A stretch of DNA of 51,177 nt from Bacteroidales bacterium (GCA_022777485.1 JALFGC010000011.1:1-51177); one strand, 5' to 3'; numbered from the stretch's first letter, positions 34,351 through 42,528 are shown. The notes: a model not told the origin generated them from the letters alone. Program-made: numbers and translations.

Positions 34351-34355
34351 CAGTG

Positions 34356-34386
34356 CAAAGGTACTAACTTTTTTTCAATTATGCAA
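34356..34386 (-). promoter_or_regulatory. Promoter of the membrane AraC gene
   Basis: Minus strand: TTGCATAATTG with TTG at 34384-34386, a 20-base spacer, and TACCTTTG at 34356-34363. It implies a leader of about 125 bases before the ATG at 34224. Confidence 0.8.
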
Positions 34387-34404
34387 GAAAAAAAATAAAA
34401 TCTC

Positions 34405-34435
34405 TTGCATAATTCAAAAAAATATCGTACCTTTG
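34405..34435 (+). promoter_or_regulatory. Promoter of dapL; fixes its start
   Basis: Plus strand: TTGCATAATTC with TTG at 34405-34407, a 20-base spacer and TACCTTTG at 34428-34435. The ORF-track start (34405) lies inside the -33 element, so the real start is the ATG at 34459. AATTATGCAAGA (34377-34388) and TCTTGCATAATT (34403-34414) form a perfect inverted repeat across the two divergent promoters. Confidence 0.85.
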
Positions 34436-34458
34436 CGGCGTTTTTTTATTGTACAAAG

Positions 34459-35787
34459 ATGGTTCGTGTCAATAGTCATTTCTGTCTGCTGCGGGCAGGG
34501 TATCTATTTACGGAGATTGTGAACCGCACGGCGGCTTACAAGAAGTCGCACCCCGAAGCAGATATTATCCGCTTGGGAATAGGCGATGTGCCGGGGCCAC
34601 TGGCTCCCTGCGTGATTGAAGCCATGCACCGCGCCGTAGAGGCTCAGGCGGACAAACGCACTTTTCACGGGTATGGTTTGGAACAAGGTCCGGCGTGGCT
34701 GCGGGAGCAGATAGCCGCCTTCGATTATCAGCGCAACGGTATTGAGATGAATGCCGATGAGGTGTTTGTGTCGGATGGTGCCGGTAGCGACCTTGGCAAC
34801 TTGAGCGATATCCTCGGCACGGACAACCGCGTGGCGATAACCGACCCCGTCTATCCCGCGTATGTGGATACGAATGTGATGGCAGGGCGCGCGGGTGAGT
34901 GGCTGGATGAGGCGGGGCAATGGTCGCGGCTGATTATGTTGCCCAGCAATGCAGAGAATGGCTTTTGCCCCGTGCCCCCCGCGGAGAGAGCCGATATCAT
35001 CTACCTCTGCTCACCTAACAACCCGACAGGCATAGCGATGAACAGGCAGCAGTTGCAGGCGTGGGTGGACTATGCGCGGGCGAACAGGTCGCTGATTATC
35101 TTCGACTCTGCCTATGAGGCGTTTATCCAGTCGCCCGATGTGCCGCATAGTATCTACGAGATAGCAGGCGCGAAGGAGTGCGCGATAGAGGTGCGGAGTT
35201 TCAGCAAGACGGCGGGCTTCACGGGTATTCGTTGTGGTTACACGATAGTGCCTAAAGCCTTGTACGGGGTGAACGATACAGGCGAGGAAGTGTCGCTCAA
35301 TGCGCTATGGTATCGGCGGCAATGTACGAAATACAATGGCACGAGTATTATCTCGCTGCGCGGTGCGCAGGCAGTGCTGACAGAGGAAGGGCACGAGCAG
35401 GTGATGGCGCAGATAGCAGGCTATATGGACAACGCGCGTCGGATACGCGAGGGGCTGAGCGAGTGCGGACTGAGTGTCTATGGCGGCACGGATGGACCGT
35501 ATGTGTGGGTGCGGGCGCCGAAGGGCATGGGCTCGTGGGCGTTCTTCGATTGGTTGCTGGACAAGTGTCAGGTGGTGTGCACGCCGGGTGTCGGTTTCGG
35601 CAAAGAAGGCGAAGGCTATGTGCGGTTCTCCGCCTTCGGAGACCCTGAGCGGACGGAAGAGGCGGTGAGGAGAATTAAGACTCAAACCAAACCTCAGGAC
35701 CCCCTCCAACTCCCCCTACAAGAGCACCCAAAAAATCAAAGATTTTTCGGGGACCCCGCAAGGGGGAGAGAAGAGATGACCCTCTAA
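34459..35787 (+). CDS. dapL: LL-diaminopimelate aminotransferase
   Basis: A 442-residue PLP enzyme converting tetrahydrodipicolinate to LL-diaminopimelate, for lysine and peptidoglycan. The start at 34459 (MVRVNSHFCLLRAGYLFTEI) matches the family N-terminus and the promoter. Visible motifs are IIRLGIGDVPGPL, YLCSPNNPTG (PLP binding), SFSKTAGFTGIRCGYT with the catalytic Lys, and the C-terminal GYVRFSAFGD. The normal fold ends near residue 410. The last 30 residues (TKPQDPLQLPLQEHPKNQRF onward) are encoded by a C-rich intergenic-type repeat and look like a read-through tail. It is upstream of glmS with no terminator evident. Confidence 0.92.
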   Translation: MVRVNSHFCLLRAGYLFTEIVNRTAAYKKSHPEADIIRLGIGDVPGPLAPCVIEAMHRAVEAQADKRTFHGYGLEQGPAWLREQIAAFDYQRNGIEMNADEVFVSDGAGSDLGNLSDILGTDNRVAITDPVYPAYVDTNVMAGRAGEWLDEAGQWSRLIMLPSNAENGFCPVPPAERADIIYLCSPNNPTGIAMNRQQLQAWVDYARANRSLIIFDSAYEAFIQSPDVPHSIYEIAGAKECAIEVRSFSKTAGFTGIRCGYTIVPKALYGVNDTGEEVSLNALWYRRQCTKYNGTSIISLRGAQAVLTEEGHEQVMAQIAGYMDNARRIREGLSECGLSVYGGTDGPYVWVRAPKGMGSWAFFDWLLDKCQVVCTPGVGFGKEGEGYVRFSAFGDPERTEEAVRRIKTQTKPQDPLQLPLQEHPKNQRFFGDPARGREEMTL

Positions 35788-35886
35788 ATATCCCTTAAGG
35801 GGAGACTTGATAATAAGTAATGTATAACTATAACTAATCTCTTGCTCCCTCCCTTGTAGGGAGGGATGGGGAGAGTCCAAATTTTT
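35687..35886. repeat. C-rich repeats at the dapL end and before glmS
   Basis: ACCCCCTCCAACTCCCCCTA, then CCCCGCAAGGGGG, cover the last codons of dapL (35698-35770). A further hairpin CCCTCCC-ttgta-GGGAGGG lies at about 35850-35869, just before the glmS start. Such C-rich elements are usually intergenic, so their presence in the dapL frame is unusual. Confidence 0.6.
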
Positions 35887-37731
35887 ATGTGTGGAATTGT
35901 TGGCTATATTGGTAAGCGAGAGGCTTATCCTGTGTTAATCAAAGGATTACATCGATTGGAGTACCGCGGGTACGATAGTGCGGGTGTGGCACTTATCAAC
36001 CCCGATGGAAAACTGAATGTGTATAAAGCAAAGGGCAAAGTGGCGGAGTTGGAAGCCTACGCTCAAGACAAAGATATCCGTGGCACTATCGGCATAGCGC
36101 ATACGCGTTGGGCAACGCATGGGGAGCCGAGCACGGTGAACGCCCACCCGCATTATTCCGAGTCGGAGGAGTTGGCGATTATCCACAACGGTATCATCGA
36201 GAACTACTCTGTGCTCAAACAGGGTTTGCAGCAGCATGGCTACACCTTCAAGTCCGCCACCGACACGGAGGTGCTGGTGCAGTTGATTGAATACACCAAA
36301 CGCACGGACAACGTGGACTTGAAGACCGCCGTGCAGTTGGCACTCAATCAGGTGGTGGGTGCTTATGCGATAGCCGTGCTGGATAGGTCGAACCCTAATG
36401 TGCTGGTGGCAGCGCGTAAAGGTAGTCCGCTGGTGGTCGGCATTGGCGAAGACGAGTATTTCTTGGCTTCGGACGCTACACCGATTGTGGAATATACGGA
36501 CAAAGTGGTGTATATCAACGATGAAGAGGTGGTTACGCTGGAGCGTGGCAAAGAGTTGGATATCACTACGATAGGCAATGTGCGCAAGACGCCGGAGATA
36601 AAGAAACTGGAGTTAACGCTGTCGCAGTTGGAGAAAGGCGGCTACCCACATTTCATGCTCAAAGAGATATACGAGCAGCCTCGCACGCTGGCGGACTCTA
36701 TGCGCGGGCGCGTGAACATTGACCAGAACAATATTGCTATCTCGGGCTTTATTGACAACAAGGAGCGTTTCGTAAACGCCAAGCGTATCATCATCACCGC
36801 GTGCGGCACCTCGTGGCATGCCGGGTTGATAGCGATGTACGCGATGGAGGAGTTTGCGCAAGTGCCCGTGGAGGTGGAGTACTCGAGCGAGTTCCGCTAC
36901 CGCAAGCCGGTGATTAACAAAGACGATGTGGTGATAGCCATCTCGCAGTCGGGTGAGACGGCGGACACGCTGGCGGCTATTCAGTTGGCAAAGGCGAAAG
37001 GGGCGTTTATCTTCTCAATATGCAACGTGGTAGGTGCATCAATACCTCGTGTTTCTGACAGCGGTTGCTATACCCACGTAGGACCGGAGATAGGTGTGGC
37101 TTCCACCAAAGCGTTCACCGCACAGGTTACCGCGCTCACTATGCTTGCGCTCTGTATCGGTCGCGCCAAAGGCACGATGGACGAAGGGCAGTACCTGCGC
37201 GTAGTGCATGAGTTGGCGCTGATTCCCGACAAGATAGCGAAAGTGCTGGAGCAAGATAAGCAGATAGCCGACTTCGCAAAGACCTTTACCTATGCGCAGA
37301 ACTTCATCTACCTCGGGCGCGGCTACAACTACCCCGTAGCGATGGAAGGGGCACTGAAATTGAAGGAGATTAGTTATATCCACGCGGAGGGGTATCCTGC
37401 AGCGGAGATGAAGCACGGTCCTATAGCGCTTATTTCGCAAGAAATGCCCGTGGTGGTGGTGGCGCCGCACTGCGGCACGTATGAGAAAGTGGTGTCTAAC
37501 ATTCAGGAGATTAAGGCGCGCAAGGGGCGTGTCATCAGCGTGGTAACCGAAGGCGATGTGCTGGTGAGCAACATGTCGGACTTCACGATTACCGTGCCGG
37601 AGACGGAGGAGTGCCTCACACCGCTGCTGACCGTTATCCCGCTGCAACTGCTGGCGTACCATATCGCTGTGGTGAAAGGCTGTGATGTGGACCAACCCCG
37701 CAACTTGGCAAAATCGGTAACGGTGGAGTGA
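35887..37731 (+). CDS. glmS: Glutamine--fructose-6-phosphate aminotransferase
   Basis: A 614-residue cytoplasmic enzyme making glucosamine-6-phosphate for cell-wall and surface glycans. The start is the ATG at 35887 because the mature enzyme must begin with the nucleophile Cys (MCGIVGYIGKREA); the ORF track adds seven residues. The N-terminal glutaminase (to about 235) shows RLEYRGYDSAG, HTRWATHGEPS and HNGIIENY. The two SIS domains show ACGTSWHAGL, ISQSGETADTL and LGRGYNYPVAMEGALKLKEI, and the C-terminus ends DQPRNLAKSVTVE as in the family. No own promoter is evident, so it may be transcribed with dapL. Confidence 0.97.
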   Translation: MCGIVGYIGKREAYPVLIKGLHRLEYRGYDSAGVALINPDGKLNVYKAKGKVAELEAYAQDKDIRGTIGIAHTRWATHGEPSTVNAHPHYSESEELAIIHNGIIENYSVLKQGLQQHGYTFKSATDTEVLVQLIEYTKRTDNVDLKTAVQLALNQVVGAYAIAVLDRSNPNVLVAARKGSPLVVGIGEDEYFLASDATPIVEYTDKVVYINDEEVVTLERGKELDITTIGNVRKTPEIKKLELTLSQLEKGGYPHFMLKEIYEQPRTLADSMRGRVNIDQNNIAISGFIDNKERFVNAKRIIITACGTSWHAGLIAMYAMEEFAQVPVEVEYSSEFRYRKPVINKDDVVIAISQSGETADTLAAIQLAKAKGAFIFSICNVVGASIPRVSDSGCYTHVGPEIGVASTKAFTAQVTALTMLALCIGRAKGTMDEGQYLRVVHELALIPDKIAKVLEQDKQIADFAKTFTYAQNFIYLGRGYNYPVAMEGALKLKEISYIHAEGYPAAEMKHGPIALISQEMPVVVVAPHCGTYEKVVSNIQEIKARKGRVISVVTEGDVLVSNMSDFTITVPETEECLTPLLTVIPLQLLAYHIAVVKGCDVDQPRNLAKSVTVE

Positions 37732-37847
37732 TACCGTAGAACATATAATTACCGTGTAATTATTCATATAATTCTGCAACGAATAATTAATGGTTAATTA
37801 TATGGCAATTATATGTTTGAGGATACCCCCAAGAATAGCTATAACAC
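37732..37847. promoter_or_regulatory. A/T-rich gap with an AATTA-rich inverted repeat
   Basis: A perfect inverted repeat ATAATTAC-cgt-GTAATTAT is at 37745-37763, followed by several more AATTAT units up to 37810. No T-run follows the stem, so it is not a clear terminator. It could be an operator or a degenerate repeat. Confidence 0.35.
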
Positions 37848-38276
37848 ATGGCGCTGCATAACGATATCGGGAAGTATGGTGAGGAGATTGCTGCCAATCT
37901 GCTGACGCAAAAACGGCTGAAGATACGGGAGCGGAATTGGCAATTGGGGCATTTAGAGATGGATATCATTGCCGAAGACAAGCAGACGATAGTGTTTGCC
38001 GAGGTGAAGACGCGCACTACGCTGTTTGGCGATAAGATGCCGGCTGATTATGTGGACGAGGCGAAGAAAAGGCATATGGTGGCAGCAGCGAATGCGTATG
38101 TGAAGCACCATCGCATAGAGAAAGCCGTTCGGTTTGATATCATAGGTATCCTACTCCACCCCGAGACGCAGGAGGTGCAGGAACTGAGCCACTACGAGAA
38201 CGCTTTTCTGCCGCCTGTGCGGACAGTCAACAGCCGGTCCTACTCCGGATGGAAGAGCAAGCCACGGAGGTGGTGA
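37848..38276 (+). CDS. UPF0102 / YraN-family nuclease-fold protein
   Basis: A 142-residue protein of the YraN/UPF0102 family, which has a restriction-endonuclease-like fold and no settled role. The motif set is present: GKYGEEIAANLL at the N-terminus, then ERNWQLGHLEMDIIAEDK and IVFAEVKTRTT, whose Glu/Asp/Glu-x-Lys residues form the candidate catalytic site. The end (SYSGWKSKPRRW) is basic. It follows glmS by about 115 bases and is closed by a terminator. Confidence 0.9.
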   Translation: MALHNDIGKYGEEIAANLLTQKRLKIRERNWQLGHLEMDIIAEDKQTIVFAEVKTRTTLFGDKMPADYVDEAKKRHMVAAANAYVKHHRIEKAVRFDIIGILLHPETQEVQELSHYENAFLPPVRTVNSRSYSGWKSKPRRW

Positions 38277-38289
38277 GACAGACAAAGTA

Positions 38290-38323
38290 AAGAGGCTACT
38301 GAGATTGTTCTCGGTAGCCTCTT
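38290..38323. terminator. Bidirectional terminator hairpin
   Basis: AAGAGGCTACTGAGA-ttgt-TCTCGGTAGCCTCTT forms a near-perfect stem (one G-T wobble) followed by TGATTTAT. It lies between the convergent YraN-family and C10 protease genes. Confidence 0.8.
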
Positions 38324-38352
38324 GATTTATAGCATATTCCTGCACGAGAGTA

Positions 38353-41154
38353 CTATAGAGGTTGCCCCATGAGGTTGTATTCTACCCCTCCGCGGACGAT
38401 AATCACCTGTCCGTTGCGGAGAAGTTTTTGTGGTGCTACTGGTTCGTTCCTCGCTTGTTCTACGGCTGTAGCAGGACTTTCACGCTTTACCAACAGCAAA
38501 TGGGTGAACTGGTTTTCGTTGGCATAGAAGACAAAATAGTCATAGGTATTTTGCGCCAACGAAAGGTAGCGTATTTCTGTTTCCGAAGCAGCATAATAGA
38601 ATGTGGCAGTGCCATCTGTATTATCCCGTTTCTGCAACTCCGTACCTTCTGCCGCCAGCGTTACAGTCTTGGCTGCATTACAAGCAATATACTGATTGGT
38701 GGCACTCTTGAGCAGGTAACCCGTTTCCGTTTCTTCCACAGTCCACACATAGTCCAACGGAGCATTCGCGCTGTCTAACATGCTGCGTTCCGCCGCTCCA
38801 GCATCCACGGCAATCAAGCGGTCTTTACCCGATACCTTATCGGGCGTAAGGTAGTAGTAATTACCCGAATTGCGCTTCGCCAATATCAAGTAATCGTTCT
38901 CCGTCGGCTCAGGCTCCGGTTCGGGAGTAGGTTCGGGTTCCGGGCAGTCTACTTGTATGTAGTTGCGTTTACCGCTTGCGTTGGCACTCAGTTGGATACA
39001 TACATCTTCGGATACAGCCATGATGTCCACCGTCTGGTTGTTATCTCCATCCCAAGTAGTTCCGTTTACGAAGATGATGTTAAAGCCTTCTATGCCGCTA
39101 TACTCGTACCAGTCGCCATTCTTGGTCGGTGTTTTCCATTCTCCACTATAGCCATCGTACCATACCCAGCAAGAGATGGTCTCTCCCCACGAGGTAGGCA
39201 TCTTGGCGCGGATAGTAACGGAATCACAGTCCTTAACTACTACTCGAACAGGATTGGCATAATACCTACTACCTGCAAAATTAAAGTCCCCATCTGAATC
39301 CTTGTACATCATAACAAGCAAATATGTCCCAGGCAGGAGCGTAGTTACAGAACCTGTAAAAGTAATTTCTTGGTAATGATTAGAGGTAATACCTCCTAAG
39401 TCACTAACATCTACAATGGAGAAATCTTCTCCTTCTGTCAAGTTATTAGGATTAAACAAGACTAATGCTACTTCTTCATTGAATGTTTTAGAGCCAACAT
39501 TAGCAACATTTACTTTTACCACTGCGGGGGTGTTTCTAACAAAAGTCGTTTCTGCACCACAATTGATATCGAAACTCGAATACGTTTCAATATCAGCATG
39601 AAGAAAAACATTAAAAGGTTCAAAATTCGTATAGAAATCAGAGCCTATGATTTGTAAGCCTGTGTTAGGTGTATCATAGAACAATGAAATATAATACCGC
39701 CCCGGCACTAAGTTTGCATTACCAGACAATGTGAATGATAGATTTGATACAGAATTACAAATGAGTGTATGATTTTTAGCAATCGTATCGTAATCAATAA
39801 TAGTAAAGTTATCATCCACATACAGCGCGTATACGTTGCCAATGAAGTCTGTATTTCCACAATTCTTTATTTTAGTAGATACTGAAAGCATTGCACCATA
39901 TTTGATAGAGTCTGCAGAGGTGATTATATTGCTATAAAGTTGAATATCGTATTGGTTAGTATTATCCGATTCCGGAGTCATATCTATCAGTGCCCACTGC
40001 TTGAATGTATAATCCCCGCTTGCTCCACTACCTATACCGCCTGGTCCCGGAGTTAAACTTGAAACAGAATAATAGCCATTACAATTAGTGCTTTCGTCGT
40101 GTCCCCATCCCCAATTGAAATGGAAATAGTTTTGATTATCATATCCATCACAAACAAAAGCATGTCCTCCACCTTCACCTCTGCCCATATATACCATCGG
40201 TTGACCTATATCAAGTTGATGCTTTATGGTATCAATCCATGCCTTTTGTGTAAAATCATGATTGCAAATCGTACGCGCATGTTTAGAATATCTAAAGTAA
40301 GATTTTACTGCTTTTTCAATGGAGTATGGTTCTGCAGAACTGCCATCGTGCCCCCAATCGCTGATTCCATAATCCATATCCATTGCTACTCCACAATGAT
40401 ACATCAATGTTGCAACGGCTTTGATTTGGGCATTGTTTGATGAACTTGATAAATATGCTGGCATATTAGCCCAGTCATATTGAGTAGCACCAAAATTTGC
40501 CGATTGTGTGCCATAGTATTTGGTATTATAGGAATGATAGCCAACACCTCTCGTTGGCCAATTCCAAAATTTCATAACTTGAGCCAAAGCAGTTGCAGCA
40601 CAACCTGTCACTGTGTGATAGTTCGTATTAATAGCAAAAATATTGTATGGGCACAAGTCGTTATAGTATGGCGATTGGTCCCAAAGTGTATTTACTAATG
40701 GTGAAACGACCACTGCTACAGACTTTTGATTGTTTCTAATAGTCTCCCATTCTGCTGCGGTTTCATAGGACTGTGAGCATTTGTTAATTACGGCATACTC
40801 TATTTCTTTATTATATTCAGAGAGCAACCATTTGACACTCTCAGATGCACCTTGTTCTGAGAAAGTTCCCTCGTTCGAATAGCCTAAGATAGGGCGAGCA
40901 ATATCATTTGCAGAAACTATCACAAAGCCATTGCCATCTTCGCTATTGAAGATGTAGAAGTGTTGCTGCGGCAAGACGTCGGCTGCTTTGCGCATACGTA
41001 CTTGTGAGGGCGCATTATGTCTGCCGGGCTTTGCTGCCACATTTGCGTTTAGGAACTGAGAAGCAATCGCTTCTGCGTCTGCTTCCGAGACAAACTCTGC
41101 GTGTGCCAATAGTGGCAGGCAGAGGAAGAAAAGTGCATAGAAGAACTTTTTCAT
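38353..41154 (-). CDS. Secreted C10-family cysteine protease (streptopain-like), 933 aa
   Basis: An exported cysteine protease of MEROPS family C10. After the signal peptide comes a propeptide of the Spi/inhibitor type (FYIFNSEDGNGFVIVSAND, ARPILGYS). The mature protease follows with the catalytic Cys in VTGCAATALAQVMKFWNWP and the His in GGGHAFVCDGYDNQNYFHF, then NWGWGHDES. Two beta-rich segments follow (about 405-640). A starch-binding-module-like domain (about 650-740, PTSWGETISCWVWYDG) comes next, then a Pro/Glu linker (TPEPEPEPT), a further domain (YLILAKRNSGNYYYL) and the C-terminal motif RNGQVIIVRGGVEYNLMG. The catalytic and middle parts are visibly more A/T-rich than the 3' end. Role: protein degradation or host interaction, inferred. 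Confidence 0.9.
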   Translation of the reverse strand: MKKFFYALFFLCLPLLAHAEFVSEADAEAIASQFLNANVAAKPGRHNAPSQVRMRKAADVLPQQHFYIFNSEDGNGFVIVSANDIARPILGYSNEGTFSEQGASESVKWLLSEYNKEIEYAVINKCSQSYETAAEWETIRNNQKSVAVVVSPLVNTLWDQSPYYNDLCPYNIFAINTNYHTVTGCAATALAQVMKFWNWPTRGVGYHSYNTKYYGTQSANFGATQYDWANMPAYLSSSSNNAQIKAVATLMYHCGVAMDMDYGISDWGHDGSSAEPYSIEKAVKSYFRYSKHARTICNHDFTQKAWIDTIKHQLDIGQPMVYMGRGEGGGHAFVCDGYDNQNYFHFNWGWGHDESTNCNGYYSVSSLTPGPGGIGSGASGDYTFKQWALIDMTPESDNTNQYDIQLYSNIITSADSIKYGAMLSVSTKIKNCGNTDFIGNVYALYVDDNFTIIDYDTIAKNHTLICNSVSNLSFTLSGNANLVPGRYYISLFYDTPNTGLQIIGSDFYTNFEPFNVFLHADIETYSSFDINCGAETTFVRNTPAVVKVNVANVGSKTFNEEVALVLFNPNNLTEGEDFSIVDVSDLGGITSNHYQEITFTGSVTTLLPGTYLLVMMYKDSDGDFNFAGSRYYANPVRVVVKDCDSVTIRAKMPTSWGETISCWVWYDGYSGEWKTPTKNGDWYEYSGIEGFNIIFVNGTTWDGDNNQTVDIMAVSEDVCIQLSANASGKRNYIQVDCPEPEPTPEPEPEPTENDYLILAKRNSGNYYYLTPDKVSGKDRLIAVDAGAAERSMLDSANAPLDYVWTVEETETGYLLKSATNQYIACNAAKTVTLAAEGTELQKRDNTDGTATFYYAASETEIRYLSLAQNTYDYFVFYANENQFTHLLLVKRESPATAVEQARNEPVAPQKLLRNGQVIIVRGGVEYNLMGQPL

Positions 41155-41200
41155 ACTAATAAGAATTTATTGGTTGGTAAATGAATGGTATATCAAATAC

Positions 41201-41416
41201 AAAAAAAGCGTGAACTTTCGTCTCGCTTCATCTGACATTTTGAGGTCCTGAACTACCCTATCTATCCAAATGTATGCACAAAAGCCCACGCCTTACGGCG
41301 TGAGCGCATAGGCTTGTGCTTGAATAGATAATCTTTTTTGAAAGTGTTCAGGTTTCAAAATGTCAAGTTCGGCTTATAACGCTTCTAACAAAATATGTAC
41401 TCCCAGTTATCAACTT
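41201..41416 (-). ncRNA. ssrS: Rod-shaped structured RNA, 6S-like candidate
   Basis: Read on the minus strand, nested complementary segments form one long interrupted rod: AGCGT+GAACTT with AAGTTC+ACGCT, TCAAAATGTC (41355-41364) with GACATTTTGA (41234-41243), CCTGAAC with GTTCAGG, TTATCTATTC with GGATAGATA, GCACAAGCC with GGCTTTTGTGC, and an apical CACGCC-GTAA-GGCGTG. A large one-sided internal loop (ACTTTCAAAAAAGA) lies in the middle, as in 6S RNA. The 3' side ends in ACGCTTTTTTT. A perfect promoter precedes it at 41423-41453. The 6S assignment (6S-Flavo type) is inference; a structured leader of the protease mRNA is the alternative. Confidence 0.62.
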
Positions 41417-41422
41417 CGGGTG

Positions 41423-41453
41423 CAAAGGTACTGCTTTTTTCGGAAATATGCAA
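41423..41453 (-). promoter_or_regulatory. Promoter of the 6S-like RNA
   Basis: Minus strand: TTGCATATTTCC with TTG at 41451-41453, a 20-base spacer, and TACCTTTG at 41423-41430. It has the same strong form as the gyrA and dapL promoters. Confidence 0.8.
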
Positions 41454-41765
41454 ATAAAAAGTGCATTTTACTTAATTATGACATAAGCACTACTATCTTA
41501 TTCATATGATAAGTTTGAAAATCAAATCAATAATCTAACCAAAATCTTTACTAAAAATAGGCTGATTGATATTTGTATTGTTTCGCTACGCTCAGAAATC
41601 TTTATAAGCAAGCGGGGATGCATACGACAATCCCCGATAAATCGGGATGCAAGCATCGGTATGTACCACCTGCGCACCCAAATAAATAAATCAAGATAAA
41701 AAATCTTCTATCGAACTCACAGTAAATAATGTTTTATTATTAATAAAAGAAGTACGATTATTAAG
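41454..41765. other. A/T-rich gap without a gene
   Basis: About 310 bases with no convincing ORF. They contain GGGGAT-gcatacgaca-ATCCCC (41614-41635) overlapping CCCCGATAAATCGGG, a palindrome of the same style as TCCCGACAGGTCGGGA in preA. The stretch is followed by a good plus-strand terminator with no obvious plus-strand gene before it, so a small RNA is possible. I see no clear promoter for one. Confidence 0.4.
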
Positions 41766-41800
41766 AAAGACGTAGTTTCTTGGCAGAAACTGCGTCTTTT
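41766..41800 (+). terminator. Terminator hairpin without an obvious upstream gene
   Basis: AAAGACGTAGTTTC-ttggca-GAAACTGCGTCTTT followed by TGTTTG. It is a nearly perfect 14-base stem. It lies just upstream of the TetR promoter and shares its last bases with the -33 region. Confidence 0.7.
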
Positions 41801-41802
41801 GT

Positions 41803-41867
41803 TTGTGTATGTGAAATAAAAGCAGTACTTTTGCGCAACGTTTGTTACATAACTATTGTTACATAAC
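41803..41867 (+). promoter_or_regulatory. TetR gene promoter and candidate operator repeats
   Basis: TTG at 41803-41805, a 20-base spacer and TACTTTTG at 41826-41833. Directly after the expected transcription start are two exact copies of TTGTTACATAAC (41842-41853 and 41856-41867), each partly palindromic (TGTTA..TAACA). They are a natural site for autorepression by the TetR-type protein. Confidence 0.65.
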
Positions 41868-41901
41868 AAGCATTATATAATTATAACCTATTTATCTTAT
41901 T

Positions 41902-42528
41902 ATGGCAAGGAAGGTTCAGTACAGCCGCGAGATGATATTGGATGCGGCGATAGAGATGGTGCGGGAGAAGGGGTATGAGAGTATTAATGCTCGCCACTTG
42001 GGTGCTTGGATGGGTTGCTCCTCGCGACCTTTGTTCACGGCATTCAGGAACATGGAGGAACTTATCAACGCCACGCGCGAAGAAGCCTGCAATCGCTTTC
42101 TGCAAGCGGTGCTGGTGGAGACACCTGTATGGCAGCAGGAACACTCTGAGGCGTCGGAACAGGGTGCTCGCTCGCTGCAAACAGCCACATCTTCGACCCG
42201 CGACTTTGGTTTTAATATCGTACGATTTGCTCGTGAAGAGCCAAATCTGTACAACTTCATCCACTGGGGCGGCGGCATCATGCCGGATGTGGCGCACCTG
42301 AGCAAGACGATGAGCGGGCGCTACGCGGCAGAGTTCGGGCTTACCACAGCAGAGGCAGAAGAATTGTTTCAGCAGATGATGCTTTTTAGTTTGGGACTTT
42401 GCTCTATGATTACCTATAAGGTGAAGGTGTTCACAGAAGAGGAAATCGCCTCGCTGCTGCAACAGCAGTTTGTTGCGAACTTGCAGTACATCAAAGCACG
42501 CGCCAAAGGCTCCGTTAAAGAGCGTTAA
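41902..42528 (+). CDS. TetR/AcrR-family transcriptional regulator
   Basis: A 208-residue regulator. The N-terminal helix-turn-helix is typical (ILDAAIEMVREKGYESINAR, then LGAWMGCSSRPLFTAFRNMEEL). The C-terminal ligand domain is helical and unassigned (FHWGGGIMPDV-like region, then LFQQMMLFSLGLCSMI). It stands alone; the target may be its own promoter repeats or the divergent region. Ligand unknown. Confidence 0.88.
   Translation: MARKVQYSREMILDAAIEMVREKGYESINARHLGAWMGCSSRPLFTAFRNMEELINATREEACNRFLQAVLVETPVWQQEHSEASEQGARSLQTATSSTRDFGFNIVRFAREEPNLYNFIHWGGGIMPDVAHLSKTMSGRYAAEFGLTTAEAEELFQQMMLFSLGLCSMITYKVKVFTEEEIASLLQQQFVANLQYIKARAKGSVKER

Noticed and set aside
34405-34458. 18-residue extension of dapL
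   Set aside because: It overlaps the promoter itself; the family N-terminus begins at 34459.
37745-37763. Terminator after glmS
   Set aside because: The A/T-only stem has no following T-run and is embedded in further AATTA units.
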